This document shows, piece after piece, positions 1 to 8,114 of a stretch of 64,000 bases of DNA (positions are counted from its first letter, which is position 1; the number at the start of each line of letters is the position of its first letter). Position numbers and translations under genes: made by a program. The notes beneath the pieces are model-generated. The model worked only from the letters and a program-made list of their open reading frames with translations. It had not been told where the DNA came from and did not search any database. This stretch comes from JALORV01 sp963712485 (GTDB taxonomy: Bacteria > Pseudomonadota > Gammaproteobacteria > Burkholderiales > Burkholderiaceae_F): NCBI GenBank assembly GCA_963712485.1, contig CAVQID010000041.1:1-64000 (forward strand), in the 5' to 3' direction.

Positions 1-2216
1 GGGTGACGGTGGCCGGGTCCATGTCCTTGAACAACGACGCCGTGCGGGGCTTGAAGCCGGTCTCGTCGTCGTGCACGCCCTCCTGGACGTCAGCCAACCG
101 GCCGCCTTGAGGTACACGACCTCGGCGGTCTGCGGGTGCACGCCCAGCTCCCGGTCGCCCGACGGCGCCTCCAGCAGCTCCACGGCATGGGCCACGGTGA
201 GCTCGTCCGGAGGGAGGTCGTCGGGGATCGAGGCGCGCTCGCTGTCGTCGCCGGACCCACGCTCCAGGTAGGGGCCGTAGCGGCCGACCCGGGCGACGAT
301 GGGCGCACCGTCCGCGTCCGCTCCCAGCGGGATGGAGTTGACCTCCCGGGCGTCGATGTCGCCCAGGTCCGACACCAGGCTCTTGAGGGCCAGGCCCGAC
401 GGGGCGTCGCCGCCGTTCTGCACCCCGAAGTAGAAGCGGGTGAGCCGAGGCTGCCATTGTCTCCGAGCCGGACGCGATCTCGTCCAGGTCGTCCTCCATG
501 CGGGCGGTGAAGGCGTAGTCGACCAGGTCCGGGAAGTGCTGCTCCAGCAGCGTGATCACGGCGAAGGCCGTGAAGCTGGGCACCAGCGCCGAGCCCTTCT
601 TCCACACGTAGCCGCGGTCCTGCACGGTGGAGATGATGGAGGCGTAGGTGGATGGCCGGCCCACGCCGAGTTCCTCCAGCCGCTTGACCAGGGAGGCCTC
701 GGTGAACCGGGCCGGGGGCTGCAGGGTCTCGTGGCCGGCCGCCTCCAGCTGGTCGGTGAGCATGGCGTCGCCCTCGCCCATGACGGGCAGGATCCGCTCC
801 TGGTCGTCGAGCACGGCGTCCGGGTCGTCCGCCTCCACGTAGGCCCGCAGGTAGCCGGGAACTGGATCGTGCGCCCGAGCGCCGCGAACACCGGTCCGGG
901 TGCCTCGCTGCCGCGGTCAGGTCGGTGGTGGCCACCGAGCCGGACCTGCACCGACTCCCCGCGGGCGTCGGTCGTAGGGACGCCACCGTCGCTGCAGATG
1001 CGGCTCGTTCGGCGGTGTCGCCGCCCAGCTCGACTGCTTGGTCCAGGGTGCGGAAAAGGTCACGGCCAGGGACGATGGCCTCGTCGGCCTCCTGGGCGTT
1101 GCTCGACCTTGTCGGCGTAGGTGCGGGGGGCGTCGGGCAGGTAGTCCTTGCCGTACTTCTCCAGGATCTGGGACCGGGCCGCGCTCGCGGTGTCCGACAG
1201 CGTGGTGCTGTCGGTCCGCATGTAGGTGATGTAGCCGTTCTCGTACAGCCGCTGGGCGGTGGGACATGGTTTCTGCGCCGAGCGACATGCGCAGCTTGCG
1301 GCCCGGCCTCCTGCTCGCAGCGTGGAGGTCATGAACGGGGGCGACGGACGGCGGGTGTAGGGCTTGCGCTCCACCGACCGGACCGCCACGGGCCGGTCAG
1401 GCCGGGCATCCCGCACCGCTCCGGCCGCGGCCTGGTCCAGGAGCACCACGGCGCCGGATCGGGCCGCGGGGGTGGGCTTCCCGGTGGAGGAGAAGTCCTT
1501 GCCCGTGGCCAACCGGTCACCGCCCAGTTCCACCAGGGTGGCCGGGAACGGCGTCTGGTCCCGGTCCGCGGCGGCGTGGTGGAAGGTGGCCTGCAGGTCC
1601 GCCGGCACCGGCCCGAACGCCATGCGCTCGCGCTCCCGTTCCACCACCACACGGGTCGCCACCGACTGCACCCGGCCGGCCGACAGGACCCAGCTGCATG
1701 ATCTTCTTCCACAGCACCGGGGTGACCTCGTTAGCCGTGAGGCGGTCGAGAGATGCGCCGGGCCTCCTCCGCGTCCACCAGGCGGCGGTCGACTCCCGCG
1801 GGATGCTCGATCGCGTGGCTGGATCGCCTCGGGGGTGATCTCGTGGAACACCATCCGCTGGACGGGACCTGGGGGTTCAGCACCTCGAGCAGGTGCCAGG
1901 CGATCGCCTCGCCCTAGCGGTCCTCGTCGGTTTCGCGAGGTCGACCTCGGTGGCGTCCTTCAGCACGCGGACTTCAGGTGCCGGACGTGGTCCTTCTTGT
2001 TCGGCGACACCACGTAGAGCGGCTTGAAGTGGTTGTCGATGTCGACGCCGAGGCGGGCCCAGGCTGCCCTCTGTACGCCTCGGGCACCTCCGCCACCTTC
2101 GGCGGGAGGTCACGGATGTGGCCGATCGACGATTCCACGATGTACCCGTCGCCGAGGCACGCGAGATGGTCCTGCGCCTTTGCGGGCGACTCGACGATCA
2201 CGAGGGGCTGGGGCAT
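1..2216 (-). pseudogene. topA: DNA topoisomerase I, frameshifted and running off the left edge
   Basis: Type IA topoisomerase, which relaxes negatively supercoiled DNA through a tyrosine-DNA intermediate. The N-terminus at 2216 reads MPQPLVIVESPAKA, the classic Toprim start, followed by YIVESSIGHIRDLP. Further on, in other frames, come FHEITPEAIQ, SAGRVQSVATR and VVERERERMAF, and then the active-site segment ENGYITYMRTDS (around 1210-1260). A later piece matches VGRPSTYA-type sequence and the zinc-finger side should lie beyond position 1. The protein is spread over several minus-strand frames, so at least four indels interrupt it. Residue style is actinobacterial, unlike everything after 4.5 kb. 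Whether the frameshifts are biological or low-coverage assembly errors cannot be told here; error is more likely because the breaks are so dense. Confidence 0.85.
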
Positions 2217-2289
2217 TGGCGGACACTAAGGGGCACTCCTCGCGAATGTCAATTGCCTCGCTCGGGGCCGGGTCCACGGGCCTTCGGCC

Positions 2290-3547
2290 CGAATGGCGCC
2301 GGCGACTAGCCTCCGGATTCCTGACCGACCGTCCGAGGGGACCACATCCACCACGGCCAGGAGGCCCGCGGCAAGGAACCGGAGGCCCGCTGGCGGAGTT
2401 CATGGACACCCACGTCCTCCCGGCCGAGCCGGTCTACGACGACCAGATGGCGGCCTCGGCGACCCCCACCACCATCCCTCAGGTGCTCGAGGACCTGAAG
2501 GCGGCGGCCCGGATCGGGGCCTGTGGAACCTCTTCCTGCCCCACCTCCGCCCCTGGACCCCGGGACCAAGCTGTCCAACGTCGACTACGCCCCGATCTCC
2601 GAGGTAGCTCGGGCAAGTCGGACTTCTCCTCGGAGACCCTGAACTGCTCCGCGCCGGACACGGGGAACATGGAGATCCTCCACCTCTACGGCTCCGAGGC
2701 GAGACAGCAGCGCTGGCTGGCGCCCCTGCTCGAGGGGGAGATCCGGTCGGCCTTCGCCATGACCGAGCCCGAGGTCGCCTCCTCGGATGCAACCAACATC
2801 TCCTGCGCATCGAACGGGACGGCGACCACTACGTCCTCAACGGGCGCAAGTGGTTCACGTCCGGGAGCCCGGCTCGGCGGTGCAGGTGATGATCGTCATG
2901 GGCAAGACGGACCCCGGGCGCCGCGCCACCTGCAGCAGTCGATGATCGTGGTGCCGAAGGACACCCCCGGGGTCACCGTCATGCGGTCCTGCGGGTGTTC
3001 GGCTACGAGCACCGCGGGGGCACGGCGAGGTCGACTTCCAGGACGTGCGGGTGCCGGTGGACAACCTCCTCGGCGAGGAGGGCGGCGGATTCGCCATCAG
3101 CCAGGCCCGCCTCGGCCCCGGCCGGATCCACCACTGCATGCGGGCGGTGGGGGCGGCCGAGCGGGCCCTCGCCCTCATGTGCCAGCGGGCACGCGAGCGC
3201 ACGACGTTCGGCAAGCTCGTCGCCCAGCAGGGACTGATACAGCACTGGATCGCCGAGTCACGCATCGAGATCGACAGGCCCGCCTGCTCAAAGGCGGCCC
3301 ACCTGATGGACACGGTGGGCAACAAGGCGGCCGCCACCGAGATCTCCGGGATCAAGGTCGTGGCCCCGACGTGGCCCTGCGGGTGATCGACCGGGCCATC
3401 CAGGTCCATGGCGGTGGCGGCGTCACCGAGGACTTCCCGCTTGGCCGGCATGTACGCCGACCACCGGACCTGCGCTTCGCCGACGGGCCCGACGAGGTCC
3501 ACCGTCGTCAGGTCGCCCGCACCGAGCTGGCCCGCCACGCGGACTGA
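2290..3547 (+). pseudogene. Acyl-CoA dehydrogenase (ACAD10/11-like), frameshifted
   Basis: Flavin enzyme that oxidises acyl-CoA at C2-C3 and passes electrons to ETF. Recognisable blocks in order: AEFMDTHVLPAEPVYDDQ (from 2396), NMEILHLYGS and LAPLLEGEIRSAFAMTEPEVASSDATN (2665-2800, substrate/FAD region), SMIVVPKDTPGV (2940), then in the next frame RVPVDNLLGEEGGGFAISQARLGPGRIHHCMR and RERTTFGKLVAQQG (3045-3240), then back to RVIDRAIQVHGGGGVTEDFP to the stop at 3547. At least three indels are needed to join these. The start cannot be fixed because the N-terminal 30 residues sit in a different frame. It lies divergent from topA, and its residue use is actinobacterial. Confidence 0.8.
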
Positions 3548-3692
3548 GCGGGGCCGCTGCCGTTCACGGTGCGTTCACAGTCCCTACCTGGACCACCGCG
3601 GCGGGCACCGTCGATAAGGTCGCCACCAGGAGAGCCGGGAAGTCTGGTCGGCCCCCGCCCACGGCGGGGACAACACATCGCCTCGACCACAC

Positions 3693-4540
3693 ATGATCCT
3701 CCTCCTCGCGCTCCACGCACTGGCCGCCACGGCCTGCCTCACCGGCCCGCGGGCCGGACGGTGGGCCTTCCCCGTCGCCCTGGCCGCCCCGGCCGGCACG
3801 TTCCTCTGGCTGTGCGTCCAGGCACCGTCCGTGCTCGGGGGCACGGCGGTGGAGCAGTCGTTGCGGTGGGTCCCCCAGCTCGGCCTGACGCTGTCGTTCC
3901 GACTCGACGGGTTCGGCCTCCTGATGGGCCTCCTGGTGTCCGGGATCGGCGTCCTCGTGCTCGGGTACTGCCTGCCGTACTTCGCTCCCCACGACGGGCA
4001 CCCGGCCCGTGCCGACCTGGGCCGCATCGCCGGTCTGCTGGTGGCCTTCGCCGGGGCCATGTTGGGGCTGGTCCTCTCCGACGGGTTCTTCACCCTGTTC
4101 CTGTTCTGGGAACTGACCTCCATCACCTCGTACCTGCTGATCGGGATCGACGACCGGTCCGCCGAGGCCCGCACCGCGGCCCCCAGCGCGCCTTCCTGGT
4201 GACCGGTGCCGGGGGCCTGGCCCTCCTGGCCGGAACTGGGCACCCTGGGCCAGCAGTCCGGGACCACCTCGTTGTCGGCCCTGGTCACCGACCCTCCGGG
4301 CGGCACCGTCACGACGGTGGCCCTGGTCCTGGTCCTGGCCGGCGCCTTCGCCAAGTCGGCCCAGGTCCCCTTCAACTTCTGGCTCCCCGGGGCCATGGCC
4401 GCCCCCACTCCCGTGAGCGCCTACCTGCACTCGGCGACCATGGTGAAGGCCGGCATCGTGCTGGTCGCCCGCCTGGCGCCGGCCTTCGCCGACCAGGCGC
4501 CGTGGCGGGTCCTGGTGGTGGCCTGCGGCGGCGCCGCCGT
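3693..4540 (+). pseudogene. Na+/H+ antiporter subunit A (MrpA/MnhA-like), N-terminal fragment
   Basis: Membrane subunit homologous to NuoL of complex I. The ATG at 3693 begins a hydrophobic leader (MILLLALHALAATACL), followed by FRLDGFGLLMGLLVSGIG and FFTLFLFWELTSITSYLLIGIDD, the hallmark helices of the MrpA/NuoL family. An indel near 4190 breaks the frame (RAFLVTGAGGLALL lies in another frame). A second shift near 4240 returns to a frame holding AKSAQVPFNFWLPGAMAAPTPVSAYLHSATMVKAG, the proton-channel lysine helix. The gene then stops making sense at about 4540, roughly one third of the usual length, because the sequence changes to a different gene and taxon. It is a truncated piece at an assembly join. 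Confidence 0.75.
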
Positions 4541-4556
4541 CCGCGCTCGGTCGCGT
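4530..4556. other. Probable chimeric junction between two genomes
   Basis: Left of here the reading frame is an actinobacterial MrpA-like antiporter. Right of here the same strand encodes PRSVAFKAAIA, which is internal sequence of a bacterial quinone oxidoreductase. Both partners are incomplete exactly at this point. Everything to the left is indel-ridden and everything to the right is largely intact with betaproteobacterial synteny. No IS end, att site or direct repeat is visible at the join, so recombination or transposition is not supported; misassembly is the simplest reading. Confidence 0.75.
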
Positions 4557-4750
4557 TCAAGGCCGCGATAGCGGTCCGGCTGCAGTCGGTGGTCTGGCCA
4601 CTGGTGGAGTCCGGGCGGGTCCGGGCGCTGATCCACGAGGTATTCCCGTTGTCGGAAGCGGCGCAGGCACACGCGCTGATGGAGTCCGGCACGCACATCG
4701 GCAAGATCGTGCTTGCCGTGGGCCCCGATGCCGAGGCGCGGGCGTCATGA
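4541..4750 (+). pseudogene. Quinone oxidoreductase (PIG3/QOR family), C-terminal tail only
   Basis: The frame from about 4541 to the TGA at 4748-4750 encodes PRSVAFKAAIAVRLQSVVW, then a stretch ending in ALMESGTHIGKIVLAVGP, the conserved C-terminus of NAD(P)H:quinone oxidoreductases of the medium-chain dehydrogenase superfamily. The N-terminal three quarters, with the nucleotide-binding fold, are missing because of the junction just upstream. Such a gene commonly sits immediately before tpiA-secG-nuo in Burkholderiales, so the position fits the right-hand genome. It was probably a complete gene in the real organism. Confidence 0.75.
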
Positions 4751-4817
4751 ACGACAAGAATCGCCAACGTTTGGTCGCGTTGGGCCGGCCTCGTACAATG
4801 GCGGGCTTTTGCCGATC

Positions 4818-5573
4818 ATGACCCAACGAACTCCTCTCGTCGCGGCGAACTGGAAGATGAACGGTTCGCAGGCTGCCAACGCCGTGTGGCTGAAGGCGTT
4901 CGCGGCACGCCGTGCGTCGTTCAGCTGCGACGTCGTGGTGTGTGCGCCGTTCGTGTATCTCGCGGCGTTGGTGCCGGCTGCGACTGCCGATCGCATCGAC
5001 GTCGGAGCGCAGGATGTGTCCGAGCGGGTGCCCGGTGCATTTACCGGGGACGTTGCCGCGGTCATGCTGGCGGACATCGGCTGCCGCTGGGTCATCGTCG
5101 GGCATTCCGAGCGACGCCAGATTCACGCTGAGTCGAACGAGACGGTTGCGGCGAAGACCGAAGCTGCACTGGCGGCAGAGCTGCGTCCGATCGTCTGCGT
5201 CGGCGAATCGCTGGCCGAACGTGAGTCGGGATCGACGCTGGATATCGTGCGGCGCCAGGTCGATGCGGTGCTTGACCGGGTGGGCGCGGCGGGCCTGGTG
5301 CGCGGAGCGCTCGCGTACGAGCCGGTGTGGGCCATCGGCACCGGACGCACGGCCACGCCGGAGCAGGCGCAGGAGGTACACGCCGCGCTGCGAAGCCATA
5401 TCGGCGCGCGCGCAGCCGGTGACGCGGCACGGCTGCGCATCCTCTACGGAGGCAGCGTCAAGCCGGCAAACGCCGCTGAACTTTTTGGCCAGTCGGATAT
5501 CGATGGTGGATTGATCGGTGGCGCATCGCTCGTCGCCGAAGACTTTGCCGCCATTTGCGCGGCGGCGCGCTGA
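4818..5573 (+). CDS. tpiA: Triosephosphate isomerase
   Basis: Interconverts dihydroxyacetone phosphate and glyceraldehyde 3-phosphate in glycolysis and gluconeogenesis (cytosolic homodimer). The 251-residue product has normal length. The catalytic set is visible: Asn11 and Lys13 in AANWKMNG, His96 in VGHSERR, Glu168 in AYEPVWAIGTG (loop 6 follows), and the phosphate-binding GGSVKPAN near the C-terminus. The ATG at 4818 is chosen because the protein begins canonically there (MTQRTPLVAANWKMNG); the frame stays open upstream to 4713 but that part is not conserved. secG follows 51 bp downstream, as in many proteobacteria. Confidence 0.97.
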   Translation: MTQRTPLVAANWKMNGSQAANAVWLKAFAARRASFSCDVVVCAPFVYLAALVPAATADRIDVGAQDVSERVPGAFTGDVAAVMLADIGCRWVIVGHSERRQIHAESNETVAAKTEAALAAELRPIVCVGESLAERESGSTLDIVRRQVDAVLDRVGAAGLVRGALAYEPVWAIGTGRTATPEQAQEVHAALRSHIGARAAGDAARLRILYGGSVKPANAAELFGQSDIDGGLIGGASLVAEDFAAICAAAR

Positions 5574-5624
5574 CGGCGGCGCGCGGCGCGGTACAGACAG
5601 AAGAGTTTCACATTAGGGGAGTTT

Positions 5625-6041
5625 ATGACCTGGTTGACCACATTGCTGATCGTCGTGCAGGTGCTGTCCGCGATCGGAATCATCATTCTGGTACTGCTGC
5701 AGCATGGCAAGGGCGCCGACATGGGTGCAGCCTTCGGTGGCGGCGCTTCCGGCAGCCTCTTCGGTGCGACGGGATCGGCTAACTTCCTGTCGCGCAGCAC
5801 CGCGGGCGTGGCCACCGTGTTCTTCATCGCGACACTCGGCCTTGCTTATGTCGGTACCGCGGTTAAGCGGCCGGCCAGCGGCGGAGGCGGCGTGATGGAC
5901 TCGGTGCCCGCGCCGGCCAACACTGCCCCGAAAGACATCCCGGTGCCCACCGCGCCGCAGGGGTCGACGACGGCACCGGCGGCGCCGCAGTCAGCGCCTG
6001 CAGCGCCCGTGACGCCGAAGCCGACCGACGTTCCGAAGTAA
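5625..6041 (+). CDS. secG: Preprotein translocase subunit SecG
   Basis: Small inner-membrane subunit of the SecYEG channel that assists SecA-driven export. The 138-residue product shows the two SecG transmembrane helices (LIVVQVLSAIGIIILVLLQ at about residues 7-25, and TVFFIATLGLAYVGTA around 65-80). Between them is the signature HGKGADMGAAFGGGASGSLFG. The C-terminal tail is long and rich in Pro/Ala, as is common in betaproteobacteria. A purine-rich AGGGGAG lies just before the ATG. It is placed between tpiA and tRNA-Leu, the usual arrangement in this group. Confidence 0.95.
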   Translation: MTWLTTLLIVVQVLSAIGIIILVLLQHGKGADMGAAFGGGASGSLFGATGSANFLSRSTAGVATVFFIATLGLAYVGTAVKRPASGGGGVMDSVPAPANTAPKDIPVPTAPQGSTTAPAAPQSAPAAPVTPKPTDVPK

Positions 6042-6144
6042 GCGCGGCGCCCTCGCGCTGCGCATGCGAATTGCAGCGTTCTCACTCGCGAGCCGACCGC
6101 GAAAGCCGTTCGAATCGAGTAGAATTCCGCGGGTTTTGCGCCTT

Positions 6145-6229
6145 GCCGACGTGGTGGAATTGGTAGACACACCATCTTGAGGGGGTGGCGGCGAAAGCCG
6201 TGTGAGTTCGAGTCTCACCGTCGGCACCA
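6145..6229 (+). tRNA. tRNA-Leu (anticodon GAG), CCA encoded
   Basis: The acceptor stem GCCGACG (6145-6151) pairs with CGTCGGC (6219-6225), followed by ACCA. The D-arm carries TGGTAGAC. The anticodon stem CCATC/GGTGG encloses the loop TTGAGGG, giving anticodon GAG (Leu, CUC/CUU). A long variable arm (GGCGGCGAAAGCCG) and a T-arm with GTTCGAGTC complete a class II tRNA typical of leucine. It lies between secG and nuoA. Confidence 0.96.
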
Positions 6230-6341
6230 TTTCGGGCTTGGCCGCGCAGGGCGGCTTCAGGTGGATGCATATCCCGGGCGTTTCTTGCAGCCCGCCGCCG
6301 GGCGGTTACTTTGTGAAATGTGAGCCGGAAGGCTGACCCGC

Positions 6342-6707
6342 GTGAACCTCGACAGCTATCTGCCCGTCCTGCTCTTCATCGTGGTCGGCCTGATCATCGG
6401 AGCGGCCCCGATGGCCCTCGGCGCGCTCCTCGGCCCGCACCGGCCGGATCCGGAAAAGCTTTCACCCTACGAATGCGGCTTCGAGGCCTTCGAGGACGCG
6501 CGCATGAAGTTCGATGTGCGCTACTACCTCGTTGCGATCCTCTTCATCCTTTTCGACCTCGAGATCGCCTTCCTCTTTCCATGGGCGGTCGTGCTTGGAG
6601 ACCTCGGTGCATGGAGTGTCGGGTTCTGGGCAATGATGGGATTCCTTGCGATCCTCACCGTCGGCTTCATATACGAATGGAAGCGCGGCGCGCTTGACTG
6701 GGAATGA
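6342..6707 (+). CDS. nuoA: NADH-quinone oxidoreductase subunit A
   Basis: Membrane subunit of proton-pumping complex I, near the quinone-binding junction. The 121-residue product has three hydrophobic helices and the family signature PYECGFEAFEDARMKFDVRY in the loop between helices 1 and 2. FDLEIAFLFPWA follows and the C-terminus is GALDWE. Translation appears to begin with GTG at 6342 (VNLDSYLPVLLF), because no suitable ATG precedes the first helix. First gene of the nuoA-N operon. Confidence 0.96.
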   Translation: MNLDSYLPVLLFIVVGLIIGAAPMALGALLGPHRPDPEKLSPYECGFEAFEDARMKFDVRYYLVAILFILFDLEIAFLFPWAVVLGDLGAWSVGFWAMMGFLAILTVGFIYEWKRGALDWE

Positions 6708-6747
6708 CGACGGTCCGGTTCCGCTCGGCCAGCGCCATGGAGCATTG

Positions 6748-7224
6748 ATGGGTATCGAAGGCGTGCTCAACGAGGGATTTGTCACCACCAGCGTCGACAA
6801 GCTGGTGAACTGGTCGAAGACCGGATCACTGTGGCCTTTGACCTTTGGCCTGGCCTGCTGTGCTGTCGAGATGATGCATGCCGGTGCGGCGCGCTACGAC
6901 CTCGACCGCTTCGGCATCTTCTTCCGGCCGAGTCCGCGGCAGTCGGACGTGATGATCGTGGCCGGCACGCTGTGCAACAAGATGGCGCCCGCCCTGCGCA
7001 AGGTCTACGACCAGATGGCCGAGCCACGCTGGGTCATCAGCATGGGATCCTGCGCCAATGGCGGCGGCTACTACCACTACAGCTACTCGGTCGTGCGCGG
7101 CTGCGACCGGATCGTTCCCGTCGATGTCTACGTGCCCGGCTGTCCGCCGACTGCCGAGGCGCTGATCTACGGGATCATCCAGCTGCAGAACAAGATACGT
7201 CGCACCAACACGATCGCCCGATGA
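6748..7224 (+). CDS. nuoB: NADH-quinone oxidoreductase subunit B
   Basis: Carries iron-sulfur cluster N2, the last electron carrier before ubiquinone, in the peripheral arm. The 158-residue protein has the expected ligands Cys37-Cys38 (LACCAVEM), Cys102 (GSCANGGG) and Cys132 (PGCPPT). The start is the ATG at 6748 (MGIEGVLNEGF); the longer open frame from 6646 overlaps nuoA and is not conserved. Its stop overlaps the nuoC start by four bases (ATGA), implying translational coupling. Confidence 0.97.
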   Translation: MGIEGVLNEGFVTTSVDKLVNWSKTGSLWPLTFGLACCAVEMMHAGAARYDLDRFGIFFRPSPRQSDVMIVAGTLCNKMAPALRKVYDQMAEPRWVISMGSCANGGGYYHYSYSVVRGCDRIVPVDVYVPGCPPTAEALIYGIIQLQNKIRRTNTIAR

Positions 7225-7817
7225 GCCGCGCCGACCACCTGGCCGACGTGCTGCGTGAGGCGCTCGGCGACAAGCTGCTGACTGTCGATGTTGCACACGG
7301 CGAGGTGACGATCGTTGTCCGCGGCGATGATCATTTCGCCGTGGCGAGCGTGCTGCGCGACGATGCGCGACTGGCTTTCGAGCAGCTGATCGACCTCGCC
7401 GGCATGGACTATTCGTCGCATGGCGAGGGCACCTGGGACAGACCGCGCTTTGCCGTGGTGATGCACCTGCTGTCGCTGCGACATAACTTCCGCGTGCGTG
7501 TGCGCAGCATGTGTGCCGATGACGAGTTTCCACTGATCGCGTCAGTCACCGATGTGTGGAACTGTGCGAACTGGTACGAGCGCGAAGCCTTCGACCTTTA
7601 CGGCATCGTGTTCGAAGGCCATCCGGACCTGCGTCGCATCCTCACGGACTACGGCTTCATCGGCCATCCGTTCCGCAAGGACTTTCCGATCTCGGGGCAT
7701 GTCGAGATGCGGTATGACCCGGAGCAGAAGCGCGTCATCTACCAGCCGGTCAGCATAGAGCCGCGCGAAATCGTGCCGCGCGTGATTCGGGAAGACAGCT
7801 ACGGGCAGGGAAGATGA
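7221..7817 (+). CDS. nuoC: NADH-quinone oxidoreductase subunit C
   Basis: Peripheral-arm subunit of complex I that packs against NuoD near the quinone site. The 198-residue product contains the family motif WYEREAFDLYGIVFEGHPDLRRI (about residues 116-138), then GFIGHPFRKDFP. It is separate from nuoD, not fused as in E. coli. Start ATG 7221 overlaps the end of nuoB. Downstream, before nuoD, lies an unusual 265-bp interval filled with repeats (see 7826-8102). Confidence 0.96.
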   Translation: MSRADHLADVLREALGDKLLTVDVAHGEVTIVVRGDDHFAVASVLRDDARLAFEQLIDLAGMDYSSHGEGTWDRPRFAVVMHLLSLRHNFRVRVRSMCADDEFPLIASVTDVWNCANWYEREAFDLYGIVFEGHPDLRRILTDYGFIGHPFRKDFPISGHVEMRYDPEQKRVIYQPVSIEPREIVPRVIREDSYGQGR

Positions 7818-7899
7818 TCCGGCCGCACGCTCAACTTTGTCTCCGGCCCCCGCGCTTCGCGCGGCTTAACTTGCGCTGCGCGCAAGTCAGCCTTCGACG

Positions 7900-7981
7900 A
7901 AATTCAACGTGTAACTCGCGCTTGTACGCATCGAAGCCAGGGCGGCTTCATGGCTGATATCAAGAATTACACGTTGAATTT
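7900..7981 (+). promoter_or_regulatory. Inverted repeat enclosing the start of the duplicate nuoD leader
   Basis: AAATTCAACGTGTAA at 7900-7914 is perfectly complementary to TTACACGTTGAATTT at 7967-7981, a 15-bp stem in RNA. The enclosed loop holds the ATG at 7950 and a smaller hairpin GAAGCC/GGCTTC (7934-7949) directly before it. The stem's 3' arm is codons 7-11 of the copied nuoD start. Folding would hide the initiation region, so a translational control role is possible; this is inference from pairing alone. Confidence 0.55.
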
Positions 7982-8090
7982 TGTTTTCGGCCGCCGCGCG
8001 TTGCGCGGCTTAACTTGCACTGCGCGCAAGTTAGCCTGCGACGAAATTGAGCGCGGTGAACAGACTTCCGATCGTTGCGTGTATGGCTGA
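7950..8090 (+). CDS. 46-residue mini-ORF starting like NuoD and overlapping the nuoD start
   Basis: The reading frame from the ATG at 7950 begins MADIKNYTLNF, identical in protein sequence to the first 11 residues of NuoD. It then runs through the unit B palindromes and ends with TGA at 8088-8090. That stop overlaps the nuoD start codon region (ATG 8083), so ribosomes finishing this frame would be placed on the nuoD start. The three codons that differ from nuoD in the shared part are all synonymous (GAT/GAC, AAT/AAC, TTG/CTC). It could be a leader peptide that couples translation or a relic of duplication. No product is known. Confidence 0.4.
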   Translation: MADIKNYTLNFVFGRRALRGLTCTARKLACDEIERGEQTSDRCVYG

Positions 8091-8114
8091 CATCAAGAAC
8101 TACACGCTCAATTT
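8044..8114 (+). promoter_or_regulatory. Inverted repeat enclosing the nuoD start codon
   Basis: AAATTGAGCG (8044-8053) pairs perfectly with CGCTCAATTT (8105-8114), codons 8-11 of nuoD, and the ATG at 8083 lies in the loop. The equivalent hairpin in the upstream copy uses different bases at two pairs, with both sides changed together (C-G to G-C and A-T to G-C). This is the kind of covariation expected of a conserved RNA stem. Confidence 0.55.

Larger units (their letters stand above)
7826..8102 (+). repeat. Two tandem units with palindromes and copied nuoD start, between nuoC and nuoD
   Basis: Unit A is 7826-7969 and unit B 7970-8102. They align along their length: CACGCTCAACTTTG / CACGTTGAATTTTG at the start, a hairpin CCGCGC-loop-GCGCGG (7850-7864 in A), the linker CTTA, a hairpin ACTTGCGC-TGC-GCGCAAGT (7869-7887 in A, one mismatch in B), then CGACGAAATT, a variable spacer, and ATGGCTGA(T/C)ATCAAGAA. 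The third appearance of the unit's first bases is nuoD itself at 8103. The array therefore copies the first codons of nuoD plus the leader. Divergence is scattered, so the duplication is not a recent or assembly artefact. Confidence 0.85.

Noticed and set aside
4541..4750. A genuine fusion protein of antiporter and quinone oxidoreductase
   Set aside because: Both parts are truncated, belong to different taxa and join without a linker, so misassembly is far more likely.
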